From positions 40,875,501-40,939,500 of the forward strand of contig NC_088934.1 of assembly GCF_038396675.1 (NCBI RefSeq): a DNA stretch of 64,000 nucleotides. The letters run 5' to 3'. The position numbers and the translations under genes were made by a program. The stretch is from Hydra vulgaris. Its lineage: Eukaryota; Cnidaria; Hydrozoa; Anthoathecata; Hydridae. Each line of letters begins with the position of its first letter. Position 1 is the first letter of the stretch. Positions 31,151 to 56,389 of this stretch are shown here, in pieces. The notes below the pieces were generated by a model. It was not told the DNA's origin, did no database searches, and saw only the letters and a program-made list of their open reading frames with translations.

Positions 31151-33224
31151 AAAGGAAGGAGGGGGGGGGGGAAGGAGCGTGTTTCCAAAATTATATATTT
31201 TTTGTATAACCAATTATTCTTAATTATTTTTTTTAAAAACGTTCAATAAACAATTCAGTTTTTGGTATTTTTTTGCAGTTGACCTTCCACTTCAAATTTA
31301 AACATGTTAAAATTATGAAAAGACTTTAAAACTAGAAATCTTTGCAGCGTGTAAAGTTACGCAACTTTATGTTAAAACTTATGCAATTTAAATTTTGATT
31401 GGACAACTTTAAATTAAAATGAATAAAAGTTGCATTTAAACGCAAAAAAATAACTCATGTCAGGTGTAAAAATTTGTTTTGATTTATTTCGCAAGAAAAT
31501 ACTTTGCTATTAATTTTGTTAACTAAATTCAGAGGCAATTTTACAGGGGTGTGTGGGTGGTGGAACCCCCCCCCCCCCTCCAAAGAAGGTTATATTGAAG
31601 TTATAGTCGGGTTTTTTACGAATTTAGTCGGCTAGTTGGGTATATTTTGAGAAATGTGTCTCATTGTTAAAAAATTAAAAAAAATATAACATACAATTGG
31701 AACCAGTGACAGAAATAACTGAGGCGGAGTAGGTTGGCAAAAAAAAAACTGTAAGCTTTACATTAGGCGTCCAAGAGATACTTTATCTTAGCTTGTTTGA
31801 AATTACAAGGCTGCCTATTTACTTACGAATCAAATATATTGAAAACAAAAAGATATGTTAAATGTTAAAAAACGATTGATGAATGAGCTTATTTCAGAAA
31901 TAATCAAAAAATAGTAAATTATTGCTGCAAAAACCACTTTATGTAAAATCATAATTATTGATAAAAATACAAAACAACTTCGTCTTATGTCTACAGAAGA
32001 ATAAATTAATAATTTAAAGTTTCTACTTAACTTGGAAAATCATCACAACAATCCACAATCACCTACGATTACTTTTTTTTTAGTTAAGGTGCTTCAAGAA
32101 GGACTAAGCGTCTGATCACAAAGCACCATGGAAGAGCAATTTAACTAGGAGTGTTTACTTCCTTCTTTACCAATGTTGCTTATCTGGTCAGAACCAACAT
32201 TTAACCTCAGACCTCTTGATTCTGAGAAAGAACACAAATCACTGCACCATGGTTGCAATGAAGTTATTTCGCATTTTCACTAGTAATTGTTGCAAATTGT
32301 TCCTTATATGGCATAATTTCATGTATAATTCCTAATTTTTTGTTGTATTTATAACTACACAAAATTTCATTGATAAAACAAAGAATACAATTTACCATTG
32401 ATTCTGCTTTGATAATAATAATGATTTCATTTCAATTAACAATTAATTATTTTGTCAAAATAACCACTTTTATTGAAATTGGAGTAGAAATCCAAATATT
32501 TATAATTAAAAAAACATATTAACACTTTCGCGACTGAGTTAAAAGCAGCTATATGACTGCGCATAAAATAACAAACTAGGATCAGGATCAATTAAAAGAG
32601 TATAAAATAAAAACTACTAATCAGAATTTTACAAATAAGACCTTGTTTTTTTTTCAAAGAATTGGCTTTTAAAAATTAAGAAACTTAAAATCTTTTTTCA
32701 TTAGCTTAGTAACGTGATTAAAATATATCATGTTGTAATTAACAAAAATATATAGTTTCTTTATGTAACCTTAAACAAATAAAGAAAAAATACATCAACA
32801 TATCGTTATTGATATTAAATAAATGAGGCATTTATAGTGGCGATTAAACAAAAAAAATCTCCACCATTATCATTGAAAAAAATATCAAGGATTTAATTTT
32901 GACAGTTTGTTTAATCTATTTTTAGTCATTTTTTAAAATTGATTTTTGAGCGATCTTTAAATGCAATTAACAAATGGTTTGAAGCATTAACTTAAGAAAT
33001 TATTCACAATTCAGGTTTTACCCAATTGCTTTATATGTTTTAAAACATTTAAAATTTTTTATGAACCGCTATACGGGTCACTCATCACGAAAAGGTTAAT
33101 TAATTCAAAATAAAAATAAAAATTAATTAAGAAAAAGTGGTTAAACTACACGAATCTAAAATAACTCAACTTTGGACCCCCTTAGAAAGTTCAACCGCAT
33201 TGAAATGGTTTAGGACTATGCTTG
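31151..33224. other. AT-rich intergenic stretch
   Basis: No gene is seen. It has G-runs (31158-31171) and C-runs (31567-31580) with possible but unassigned element ends nearby, a SINE (32073-32258), and otherwise AT-rich sequence. Confidence 0.5.
32073..32258 (-). mobile_element. SINE family B, copy 2 (tRNA-like head)
   Basis: Read on minus: TGGTGCAGTGATTTGTG as an A-box-like start, GAGGTCTGAGGTTAAATG as a decayed B box, and a 3' end GGTGCTTTGTGATC...CTTGAAGCACCTTAAC followed by an A-run. It shares this 3' end with the + strand copy at 46493-46700. Confidence 0.55.
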
Positions 33225-33262
33225 CAGGGCTGTCCCGAGGGCAGGGCGTAGGGGGGTGAAGC
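33225..33262. mobile_element. Solo hAT-like terminus
   Basis: CAGGGCTGTCCCGAGG followed by a G-rich stretch is a typical hAT-type end. No matching partner is visible, and it abuts the hAT element that starts at 33288. Confidence 0.35.
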
Positions 33263-33589
33263 AAGAAAAGTAAGTTTAACTAACATACATGGGCGCCAGC
33301 AGGATTTTTTACAAGGGAGGGGGGGTTTCAAAATAAATTTCAACAATGATATTTAAAAAACTACATAAATGCATCAATTAATCAATTCATTTTATTAGAC
33401 CAGTGATAACAGAAAATTAAAGAAAATGTAAAAATAAAAATACAAAAATTAAATCATTGTTATTTAGTAAATAGAAATTGTAGTCGTCTACGTTTACTGC
33501 CAAACTTATTTACAATTTGTTCCATAAATTCAGATTTTCTGGAGCGTATTTTTTCACGATGCACGCTCAGCATGCAAAGTTCACAAACA

Positions 33590-35680
33590 CAAACGTTCAT
33601 TGGACCTGGTTAATCGTAGTCTTCACGCGCTGCAATGTACTAAATGATTTTTCTTCAGTACATGTTGTTGTTGGCAGTGTTATTAAAATGAGCAAAGCTT
33701 CACGAACTGCAGGGTAGAACACAGTCCTTGGTATTAAATCTGTGAATTCGTTCATTGTGTTTTGAAAAGATTGAATGGCCCAAAAATTAAACCAAATTAC
33801 ACTATCGAGTTTAAAGTTATTAATTTTGTATACTTCATTGACAGTTGAAATTTTCTCAATGAATTTTTCACGAGTTAAAGTTCTTTGCAGGATGAAGTAA
33901 ACAAAGGTTAAATTGGGCAATATTATCTTCTGAGAACCGCGTTTGAAGCAAATCGATTAATGAATCGAGATAAGGGATATACATAGCCTGGCGAAAGTAT
34001 TCTTCGACATTTGTATTTGTTGCTCCACAGTTGTTTCGGTATAACTGTCTTGAACATTGCCTTGGTGGTCTTAGCTGAATGTTCAACTTTCCATACAACT
34101 GGATCACTCACTTGTAGCTAACTGCAATGAAATGCATATCTGCCTTGTTACGGTGTAGATTTATAATCAAGAGCGATTCGTGAATATGTCTCTGTACTTG
34201 TGGAAGGTCTAGTTGAATGGCTTGAAGTGCTTAAGTACAGGGTTCCAGGAAAGCTGAGTAAAATGAAATGATAATTAGTCCAAATAAAAAAGTTGTTGAG
34301 CTGGATGCTAACAACAACTGATATGCCGAATGACGTGTGTTTCCGTTTGCTTTGTTAGATAACACATCCAGCAGGGTAACAAAACACTCGTATGCTCTTA
34401 TACTTTGCAGTCCATCGAGTCTCACTGAGAAGAGGAACGTTGCGTATCATTGACTTTCTCTTAGGACTTTTACGGAAAAATGCAATAATTGACTTGATAG
34501 TACCAATTGTATTGCGAATTTGCGGAAGTGCACTCAGATCATTTACAACCAAGTTCAGTCTATGTGATGAGCAATGGAAAAAAGCAGCCTTTGGATATTT
34601 CATTCTGGTTCTTGATTGGACGCCGTTATCCTTTCCTGTCATGGTTGAGCAACCATCGTATCCCTGACCTAACAGATCTAAATTGAGACCCAATGATAAA
34701 CACTTGCTTAATATGGCGTCGGAAATTGAAGCTGCAGACATGTTTTTCTGTGGAACAAATTCAAGAGATTCTTTGTTTGATGTGATTTATATTTTCCATT
34801 TTTTGCAGCACTATCAAGGTAATTTTTTATAATCTTATTACCAGCCTCAATTTGAAAGTTCAATAGCTGATGCATATTTCCTTTACTTCCTTCCCTCGCA
34901 GAGCCAAATCACTTGGTCCACACAACAAAATCGCTGAACGGATAGAAAAGAGCTTCTGTCTGTTAAACTAAAAAGCTTCAACAATGCGTTTTATAGAATC
35001 ATCAAGCTGACATAAAATTTCCTTGTTTGGATTTCTTCTCACTGCCATGAAGTTTTCAGCATCTTATTGAGAACACATATGCCATGATGATGAAATGTGA
35101 TTTCGAGCACATTTGTTAAAATCCTTATATTTTTTTAAGGCTGTAGTAATAAATGCACCTTGAAAACCTCAATGTACTTTTTGTGGGAAAAGAATGCAAT
35201 ATATACAAACAGCACCTTTTAGTTTTGAAGAGTACGCCAGTCAAGGAGCATATTGAACCAACCATGCATGTCTAAACCGTCGCTTTCCAGCTTCATGTAC
35301 TGGCACATCTTTTTTGAAATCATAAGTTTCATGGGGCTTGAATGGTTCGGTTAGTATTTGATACTTGAGATCATCATTTGTTCTAGCTGTTGCCTGAATA
35401 TAAAGTCCAACATCGAAAACTGAGTTATCGTTATCATTTTTACATTCTGATGATTTATCTGCAATCACAACTACTGACGTTTTCTGCATGTTTCCGTTGC
35501 ATGCATCAACACTTTGTTGATGTCTTGCATCACAATAGCTTTCACTTGGTGCCACTACCGGTTGAGGAAGAGCAATGTGCTCCTGTAATTTTTTGGAATC
35601 ATCTGTTGTTGCAACACGTTTAAAACTGAAGTAATCCAAAATATTACTACTTAGTCGTTTTTTAAACATTTTTTTCAGTA
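33590..35680 (-). pseudogene. hAT transposase relic (ZMYM1-like)
   Basis: In order on minus: the N-terminus MFKKRLSSNILDYFSF near 35668; a TTF-type zinc finger region (RRFRHAWLVQYAPWLAYSS in two frames, then KGAVCIYC); an RNase H core (GQGYDGCSTMTGKDNGVQ, FHCSSHRLNLVVNDL, LSETRW at 34355-34741); and the hAT C-terminal dimerisation motif (TTTCTEEKSFSTLQRVKT) near 33600. Stops and frameshifts separate the pieces (about 35244, 34355, 33868). The order and motif content match a complete protein, so it is a once full-length copy that has decayed. It is in the same broad family as the relic at 5586-6535. Confidence 0.75.
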
Positions 35681-36059
35681 TTCTGAAAAAAAAAAATTGT
35701 AAAAACCTAAATTTAGAAAAGTCCACAAAATTAAATAAATTGAAGAAACTTTTTTTCAAAATTTTTTTTATTATATCAATCATATATATTTCTGAATAAA
35801 GATTTTACATTCATGGTTGTTTACGATTAGTTAAAAAACTAATGTAAAGTAAACAAATTTTTAAAAGTTTACATCTTAATTAAGTTTTTATATAATTTAA
35901 TTAAGTTGAAACATCTGGTATAGTATGTAAACTTATCCTTATAAATTTCTTTATATTTAATTACAATATTTCTAAGGGTTATATATACCCTCGTTATTCA
36001 AGTAATGTAAAAAAACGTTAAAAACAAACAAATAATAAAACTTTAATGTAATGTGTTCT

Positions 36060-37450
36060 TGCGTCTTAAATAAGAAAAATAATGTTTCCAAAACGACGAT
36101 TAGGCTTGTTTTTTTGAGTTATTAATAGTTGAAGGTTTTTTGGTGATTTAAAAACTGGAGTATAGCCTGCACTTTTAAATGCCTTTTTTAATTGATTATT
36201 TAATTTTGGTACCCATGGTAGAGAAATACAATTAAGTTCTAGTTTTTTGATGTTAATGTTGTTTTGTCGATTATTTTGCTTATTATTTTTTATTTTTTTG
36301 ACAATGTTTTGAAGTATTATTTTATTATAACCATTTTCTATAAACATTTCTGTAAGAAACTTTATTTCATGGTTTATGCGTTCTTTACTGCATAATGCAA
36401 AAGCTCTTTGGATAAAACCTTTAAATACACCATAATTTTTTTTTGGATCGTGACAAGAATGCGGCTTTATTTGCACATTATTGCATCTTTGCGATAGATA
36501 TTAAAAAGATATGTTCCGGATTTGTTATTGGTTATTGAGAGATCAAGAAAATTTATTGTGTGTGAATCACTTTCTTTTTCAATTGTATATTTGATATTTG
36601 TGTGTTGATTATTTAACAAGTCGAGAAAACGTTCTGACTCTGCCTCATTTATAAAACGGGAATGGATATCGTCTACATACCTTTTAAATAATTTTAAACA
36701 TATTGGTGGTGTAAGATATTGTGCCTGTATTAACGCTTTTTCTTCATAATGTTGCAGAAAACTCTCTGCCATTACTACCATTAATGATAAGCCTATAGGA
36801 CCGGCATCTTCTAATGTGTGTATGTTTCTTTCATGTAAAAAATAACTGTTTGACAAACACAAATCTATAAGTATTTTTATTTCTGAAAAAGATGATTTTG
36901 AATTAAAGACAGGACTGTTACGGAGTTGTTCTAATAAAATATCGATTGATTCTTTAACTGGTATTGAAGGGTAAAGATTAATAATATTGAAGGAAACTTG
37001 AAATTAACCAGGATCGATAATCCATGATTAAGCACATTCAACAAATTGTTTTGAATTTCGAAGTTTTGTTTTGTTAAGATTGGAGGTAGGTTGAATGAGA
37101 TTTACTAAATAATTTGATAATTTATATTTAGGTGATCCTATTGTGCTTACTATAATTCGCATTGGGTAGTTATTAGTTGGTTTGTGTGCTTTGATGACAC
37201 CATATAATCGTAGAGGAGTGGCGTCACTAGGATAAATTGATCTATATTCATTTTTTGTAAACTTTGTTTTCAGATTTCGTAAAGTATTCTGAACTTTACG
37301 AAGGAGTTTTTGAGTTGGATCATAGTTTATGATTTTAGATTTTCCAAGTTGTTCTTGAATTTATTTAAGAGCATCGATTTTATTAATTCGAACAAGAGCC
37401 TTTATAAAAAAGCTTCCGCCATCGTGGAAGTCATTGCATTTGATAGTAAC
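36060..37450 (-). pseudogene. Penelope-like element 2 RT relic
   Basis: On minus: SIYPSDATPLRLYGVIKAHK and PMRIIVSTIGSPKYKLSNYL (37.1-37.3 kb), FNIINLYPSIPVKE, EDAGPIGLSLMVVMAESFL and RYVDDIHSRF (36467-36862, the Y-V-D-D catalytic box), then SCHDPKKNYGVFKGFIQRAF, LPWVPKLNNQLKKAF and PVFKSPKNL (36066-36476), the region after the RT in Penelope-like elements. A frameshift lies at about 36470 and stops lie upstream. The GIY-YIG domain expected after KNKP is absent, so it is 3'-truncated. The catalytic box (YVDD, not YRDD) and overall sequence differ clearly from the copy at 16.8 kb: two lineages. Confidence 0.75.
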
Positions 37451-37496
37451 ATTTCATTTAAACTGTAGTCATTTACATTACGGTGAGTAAACTAAA

Positions 37497-37764
37497 ATTG
37501 AACCTGTCATTTTTTTTTGAAAAGGACATAAGTCCAAAACTTTTAGCAGTTAGTTTATAAGTTTGAATTAAAAATTTCTGTATGATTTATGTTTTTTTTA
37601 TAAAAAATAAAAAATACATAAGTTATATATGTTCTTTATTTATCTACTTCTATGTTTAATTTCTTTAACAACCTAGACATTATTTTAATAAAAATCAAAT
37701 TTTTGTTGATTTTGAAAAGTTTTAGTAAATGGACTTGTGTCCTTTTCGAAATGACAGGTTCAAT
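37497..37764. mobile_element. 268-bp MITE with about 37-bp TIRs
   Basis: ATTGAACCTGTCATTT followed by TGAAAAGGACATAAGTCCA at the left is mirrored by TGGACTTGTGTCCTTTTCG and AAATGACAGGTTCAAT at the right. It lies just upstream of the Penelope-like relic and inside the hAT element. Confidence 0.7.
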
Positions 37765-37938
37765 TAGTTAAATTGATGAGATATCAAAGTAAAATCTTTT
37801 AACAGTTAAAATAGATTTTGTGAATATTAAAATTTGTTATTTTGCTTTTCCAGAAAGAAGGAGTGGGGGGAGGGGGGAGAGGGAAAGCAACCGCCGCCCC
37901 CCGCCTTGACCTTGCCTGCCGGCGCCCATGCTACATAT

Positions 37939-38454
37939 ACTTTTAAAATAAAGTATTTTATTTTTATTTAACTGCTCGAGTTTTAATAAACCTTTTGTTG
38001 AATAGTTACAATTACTAATGGTTGAAAATATCAGATAGAATATCTTTAGAATAATTCTTTTTTTAATGTTTTAATAAAAACCATTTCAGTGATTTTTTTG
38101 TTTTTTGAGTGAAACTTGTTTGTTTTTTTTTATTGTCGGTTACAAGCATATTCCCAACTAACCATTTTTATCATTTAAAGAGTCCTTTTTTAAAAAAGTT
38201 GCTGTATTCCGTAATTGAAGTTGAAAAAATATTTGTTTTTCATTTAATTGCTAATCTTTTCGAGGACAGTGTATAAATTGCGTACGCACGTTTCTTATTA
38301 GTAAACTTTAACTAAAGTATATAAATCCTATCTTGTTTTAAATGATAATTACTAATGAACTTCTATCCATTTAATATCATTTTTTTAATATTTAGTTTAA
38401 ATAAGGTAAGTCTCCAGTTGAGTGAGTTTAATAAAATCCAGAAAATAATTTGTA
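37939..38454. other. AT-rich spacer
   Basis: No gene or repeat end is recognised between the hAT element and the next MITE. Confidence 0.5.
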
Positions 38455-39399
38455 GGGGAACCTGTTGTACCTTTGACCACTTTTTTCTTTAAGGCGTTTT
38501 TTGCGTAGTCTATTGAGTAAATTTAAACCATTCAAACTATATAATATTCTCTCATATTTTGCTCAAAAATTATACTTAGGGCTTTTTTTTCATTCAACCA
38601 AGAAGTATCTTTTCCCCGTGTTTTAAAAAAGAATTCAATTGGTCAAAGGTACAACACGTACGTTTTACCTTTGACCGATGTGCGTTGTTCCATTGACCAA
38701 AATGTTATTATTAAAAATCATGCAATGTTTGAACCTCTTTAATGTTTTAGTTTGTTATATATTATATAGCAACTTCTGGCCTACCATATGTCAATAAAAA
38801 AACAAATCTAACTATTTTATAATCAATCCTGATTGTCTAAAAAAATTAGAAAAATCAATCTCTACAATCTTGCAAAGACTTGTGTATCGAAGTTATAATA
38901 CTCAATATTATTAATAGTATTACTAATTTTTTTAAATAAAATCAGTTGTTATAACTATTTAGATAAAGTCACATATTTTCTTTAGTTCTTGTTGGTCAAA
39001 GGTACAACACCCTAGTCTGGTCAAAGGTACACGAGATGGGTTTCTTTAGCAACTATCGTCTTAATCACCATTTTCGGTCAGACATAATCATCCAAACTTT
39101 TCCATAACAAAAAAATGATGTTGGGTAATGTTTATAATGTCATTGATGAATCAAACAACAATTTATCACATTTTTAAAGTCAGAATAAGATTAACACAAA
39201 TATTTACTTTTTAAGAGCCAAAACTTATAATTACTTGTGGATCGATACCATCTATCCCAAGTATGATGTTTTACGGTAAGAAGAGTCATCAATACTATTA
39301 TTTCAAATGGCACTTGACGTTTTTTTTTAAATAATAGTAAGCCGACAGAGTAGAGTGACCAAAGGTACAACGTGGTCAAAGGTACAACAGGTTCCCCCA
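38455..39399. mobile_element. 945-bp MITE with repeated GGTCAAAGGTACAAC motif
   Basis: Left end GGGGAACCTGTTGTACCTTTG, right end the inverse (CAAAGGTACAACAGGTTCCCC), flanked by TA. The 15-bp word GGTCAAAGGTACAAC or close variants recurs inside at about 38641, 38667 (inverse), 38994, 39019, 39357 and 39372. The TIR therefore appears to be built from one motif repeated through the ends. The ORF at 39191-39400 overlaps the right end and shows no transposase motif. TA flanks suggest a Tc1/mariner/pogo-type parent, which is an inference. Confidence 0.7.
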
Positions 39400-39639
39400 T
39401 ACACTAATAAAATAAGTTATACCAACTGTTAGAACCTCATTTACCGATGTCTTTATTTACAACGGTGGGTCTATCAACTGATATGTACTGTTCTACTTTG
39501 TTGTGCATTCAGTGATTACAGATTTTCTATAAATGTCAATGAGTTTCTCAATTCCCGCTCTTGATTTCCTGATTTTTGATACAACTTATTTTATTTCTGA
39601 GATTGTTGCACTATAACTTACGTAAATTGTTTTTATAAG

Positions 39640-40130
39640 AAGTGTCTGAGCTATACAAGGTATTCGACAACACGGAATATGTTCTGGCAAGTAAAAATCT
39701 GTTGGGTCAAACTAAGACTGGATTTCTTCCTCAACAGTTTCATTTTCATGCACAATATGCACTTTTAATAGTCTTTTTGGCTTTAACCACATTAGATCCA
39801 TTGTCTAAAATAATCAACAAAACGTCGCGTGAGAATAATAGGGCTCTGTCAGCCATTTTTTGTGTTAAAAGAATTTTACAAATAAAGTTTTAATGAGTTA
39901 TTAATGATAAAAACAAACAACTTAAGAAATAATAGTAGCAACACTGTTAATCAAGCATCTTGTGCTTGATTAACAGTGATATAGAAACACGCAGATATTC
40001 CAAGGAAAGATGTTGTAAGACCCATCTTCGTTTTCCCATCAAAACAAACTTTTACTTTGCGTGCACAATTCAACTTGTCTCTCAGTCTTGTTTTACTAGT
40101 AGTAAAAACGTTTGTTTACATTGTTCAGCG
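39640..40130 (-). pseudogene. BED-type hAT transposase relic
   Basis: Two short pieces on minus in different frames: KLNCARKVKVCFDGKTK followed by MGLTTSFLGISACFYI (39.98-40.10 kb) and MADRALLFSRDVLLIILDNGSNVVKA (39.78-39.86 kb). The motifs K-x-G-L-T-x-S-F-L-G-I-S-A and (T/L)DNGSN-x-VKA belong to the RNase H core of ZBED/hAT-type transposases. Sequence expected between them is missing, and a 16-bp perfect foldback (39942-39978) sits at the gap. Inactive, and only a fragment. Confidence 0.5.
39942..39978. repeat. 16-bp perfect foldback, 5-base loop
   Basis: CACTGTTAATCAAGCA at 39942-39957 and its reverse complement at 39963-39978, loop TCTTG. It lies at a deletion point inside the hAT relic. 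Confidence 0.8.
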
Positions 40131-40284
40131 TTGCAGACCCTGAAATATTTATATTAGTTAAAATTTAATGCAAAACAGTTAGTGTTGTTAGTTAGTCTAA
40201 TATTTCATTAATGATACTATAATTACAGGTAAATTAAATATCGGTGAACTACTTTCAATGAAAATTTACTGCAATTAATGGTTA

Positions 40285-40461
40285 GGGGTCGTCCGTAAAT
40301 TACGTCACGCAACTTTCGACAGTTTGTGACCCCTTACCCCGCTCGCCTCTTCCTAGTCACAAATTTATCACTTTTTAGTAACAAGACCCGTATGAGTCGT
40401 CACAAGAATCAAACCACTCACCCCCCTCCCTTAAAGCGTGACGTAATTTATGGACGACCTC
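40285..40461. mobile_element. 177-bp MITE, GGGGTCGTCC type
   Basis: Left end GGGGTCGTCCGTAAATTACG (continuing TCACGC) and right end GCGTGACGTAATTTATGGAC followed by GACCTC form 26-bp TIRs with two mismatches. TTA flanks both ends, matching a 3-bp TWA target duplication of PIF/Harbinger type. I recall similar MITEs from many invertebrate genomes. Confidence 0.8.
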
Positions 40462-40493
40462 TTATATTTAAAATTCCGTTACTTTGCCATAAG

Positions 40494-40889
40494 TTACGGT
40501 AATTTTACGTAAATTATGGTAAACCTAAAATGATCTAATATAATCATAAATAACACCTTAAGGAATGACAGCTGACCTAGCAATGTCAGTGGGAACCTGG
40601 TATTGACAGCCATTTCAATCACGCTATCCTGACGCACTTGACTCTTTGGCCACGTATCAATTCGGCGGTCAAAGCACTCTCCTATTGTCTGGGTTTTTGT
40701 CTTTCCACTATTTTGGAAAGATGTAGAACCGATTTCATTAATTGTATTTTCATAAATTTTTTTTCTGCATTTCGTTTTTTCTATTCTTCCATGTAAACTT
40801 TGTGAGTGTGTCTTTATGTATTCTTTAAAGATGCGCTCCCAATTTACTGGAATTTTTTCTGGCAAGAGTTGTAATACTCGCGCACTCAT
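40494..40889 (-). CDS. Unknown 131-aa ORF
   Basis: A 131-codon open frame, unusually long and low in simple repeats for this window, with an even residue mix (PVNWERIFKEYIKTHSQSL, KKIYENTINEIGSTSFQNSG, TIGECFDRRIDTWPKSQV). I recognise no domain. It may be an exon or fragment of a repetitive ORF, since it lies next to a MITE and upstream of a hAT relic on the same strand. A function cannot be proposed. The last roughly 30 residues are AT-rich in codon use and may be read-through. Confidence 0.3.
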   Translation of the reverse strand: MSARVLQLLPEKIPVNWERIFKEYIKTHSQSLHGRIEKTKCRKKIYENTINEIGSTSFQNSGKTKTQTIGECFDRRIDTWPKSQVRQDSVIEMAVNTRFPLTLLGQLSFLKVLFMIILDHFRFTIIYVKLP

Positions 40890-41242
40890 TATTCTTGTTC
40901 GGTACTAGACACATAAATTTCTTGGTTACTTACTCTTAAATCAAAAATTTCCAAACAGAACTTTCACATTTTCTACAAGCCAACAACCTGATAAACTCCT
41001 TATACTATTAATGATTGGTCTTTAGAACTTCTAGATATTTAAATTATTTAAACATCAAACTTTATATTAACGCTGCAATAGTCAAACAAAAAAGAAATTT
41101 AAAACAGGGAAACCAGCTTTTTGGTCAAACATGTCACAGTGGTAAGCTTGCGTTAAAAATCCAAAAAAACATGCTTCCCATAAAAATTTGTTCGCTTTTA
41201 TTGAAATTTTGCAAAAAAATTTACAAAACAGAGTTACTTTAA

Positions 41243-42306
41243 AGATATCATCAAGTCAGATATAGAACGTAATTTTATGTTTTTTTTTTTAAGTTTTGAG
41301 AAAAGAGATTTAACAGTTCGAATTCAAAAGCACATAATAACAAGTGTTTTTAAGTGTTTTTTAACTATTTTTTATTGTTCTGTATTAATTTTGGGATCAA
41401 AAGAGGTATTCGTTGCTTAGACTCCTTCAATGAAAAAATTTAAAAAGCTAACTTTTATCTTAATGGCTGTAAACGTGCGTCTCCTGAGCTTGCAATTCGT
41501 AAGCATTAATAAGAAGCTAAGCATTTCAGGAGCTATAAGTCCTTTATTTATTTTCGAATGTCATTCACTCTAAGTGTAATGTAAACAGCAACTATCCCTT
41601 TATACGATAAAACTTTAAGATCGATCATTTATGAAATAACGAGTTAGAAATTATTATTTATATAAGACAAGTTAAAAAAAAACGTCGAGGACCGGGTGGT
41701 TTACCCTACGTAGTTTTAAGTATATTTAACATACTTGTTTTATAGTTGACGCCAAAAATTGAAATAACAAAATCTATATGAAATTGGTCATAAAAAATGT
41801 TATATATTGTACAAAAAATGATAGTTTTCAAATATGGTTTCATTATTCAATTTCTTAATAGGTTTACTTTCAAATATGCCAGAAAAAAGTCAAAAGTCTT
41901 CAATTTTAAAAAATCAAATTTTTTTTACCTCTTTAAATAAAATGTTAAGATGCCATTCCAAACAGTTACATTGTTTAAAAGCAGACGGTCTAATTTTCTT
42001 TCAATAAATTAAAAAGTTTAAAAGCTGTTTTTGTCAAGTAATTAAAAAGTTGATTAACTTACGGTTATTTCGTTGTGTCCCTACGTAACTCTTAGCAACA
42101 AATATGAACATCTTAAGTTTTTTTTATTGCACGCAGTACCCTAGAAATTATTTGTTTGTGTGATTATAATATACTTTGAGTTTAGTTTTAAACAATCGTA
42201 AATTACTTTATTATGTAGCAGGTTTTTTGGAAACTATCAGAATACCTTTTTATTGAAAAGTCTTTATATCCAAACAGTTTTTTTTCAATCCATTTTTACA
42301 TTAAAA
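41243..42306. other. AT-rich stretch upstream of the radial-spoke-like gene
   Basis: No ORF or element is seen. About 210 bp before the start codon is ACTCTTAGCAAC (42088-42099), whose right half AGCAAC fits the RFX/X-box half site; the left half is poor. Confidence 0.4.
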
Positions 42307-55736
<13,430 letters not shown>

Positions 55737-55861
55737 GTAAAACAAATGTATATTGTTTTTTTGTTTTTTTAACAAGTTTTTACTATTTTTATTTTATAGT
55801 TTTTGACTTTTTTATAATGAAAGTTGATATGAAATACATTACTTTATTACTATTCTTGCTG

Positions 55862-56120
<259 letters not shown>

Positions 56121-56389
56121 GTATTGCACACCATTTTTTAACACCATGTCTAAATCAATGACAGCCTTTAAGGATAATAATTTAACAATTACTAATTTAG
56201 ACAATAAATAAATAATATTTATATGTTTTATAAAGTTTAGTTATGAGACAACTTTGGCATTTAGCCTGTTAAATGAATAAACTATATGATTCTTTCTTGT
56301 ATTGGCAACTGGTCCAGGTAACAAAAATGATGCAAAACTTAGGTGGGTTGTACTATGAGATGTCTTCAAAATGGTGAGAAAATTTATAA

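Larger units (their letters stand above)
33288..37930 (-). mobile_element. hAT element (4.6 kb) with nested insertions
   Basis: The ends are CATGGGCGCCAGCAGG at 33288 and CCTGCCGGCGCCCATG finishing at 37930, inverted repeats of about 15 bp with one mismatch. Flanks are CTAACATA (33280-33287) and CTACATAT (37931-37938), an approximate 8-bp hAT target duplication. G-rich sequence lies inside both ends. The transposase is on minus. A Penelope-like relic (36060-37450) and a MITE (37497-37764) sit inside the upstream part. Confidence 0.65.

Noticed and set aside
34392..34667. 91-aa plus ORF and the 77-aa plus ORF at 35390-35623
   Set aside because: Both are antisense shadows of the minus-strand hAT transposase.
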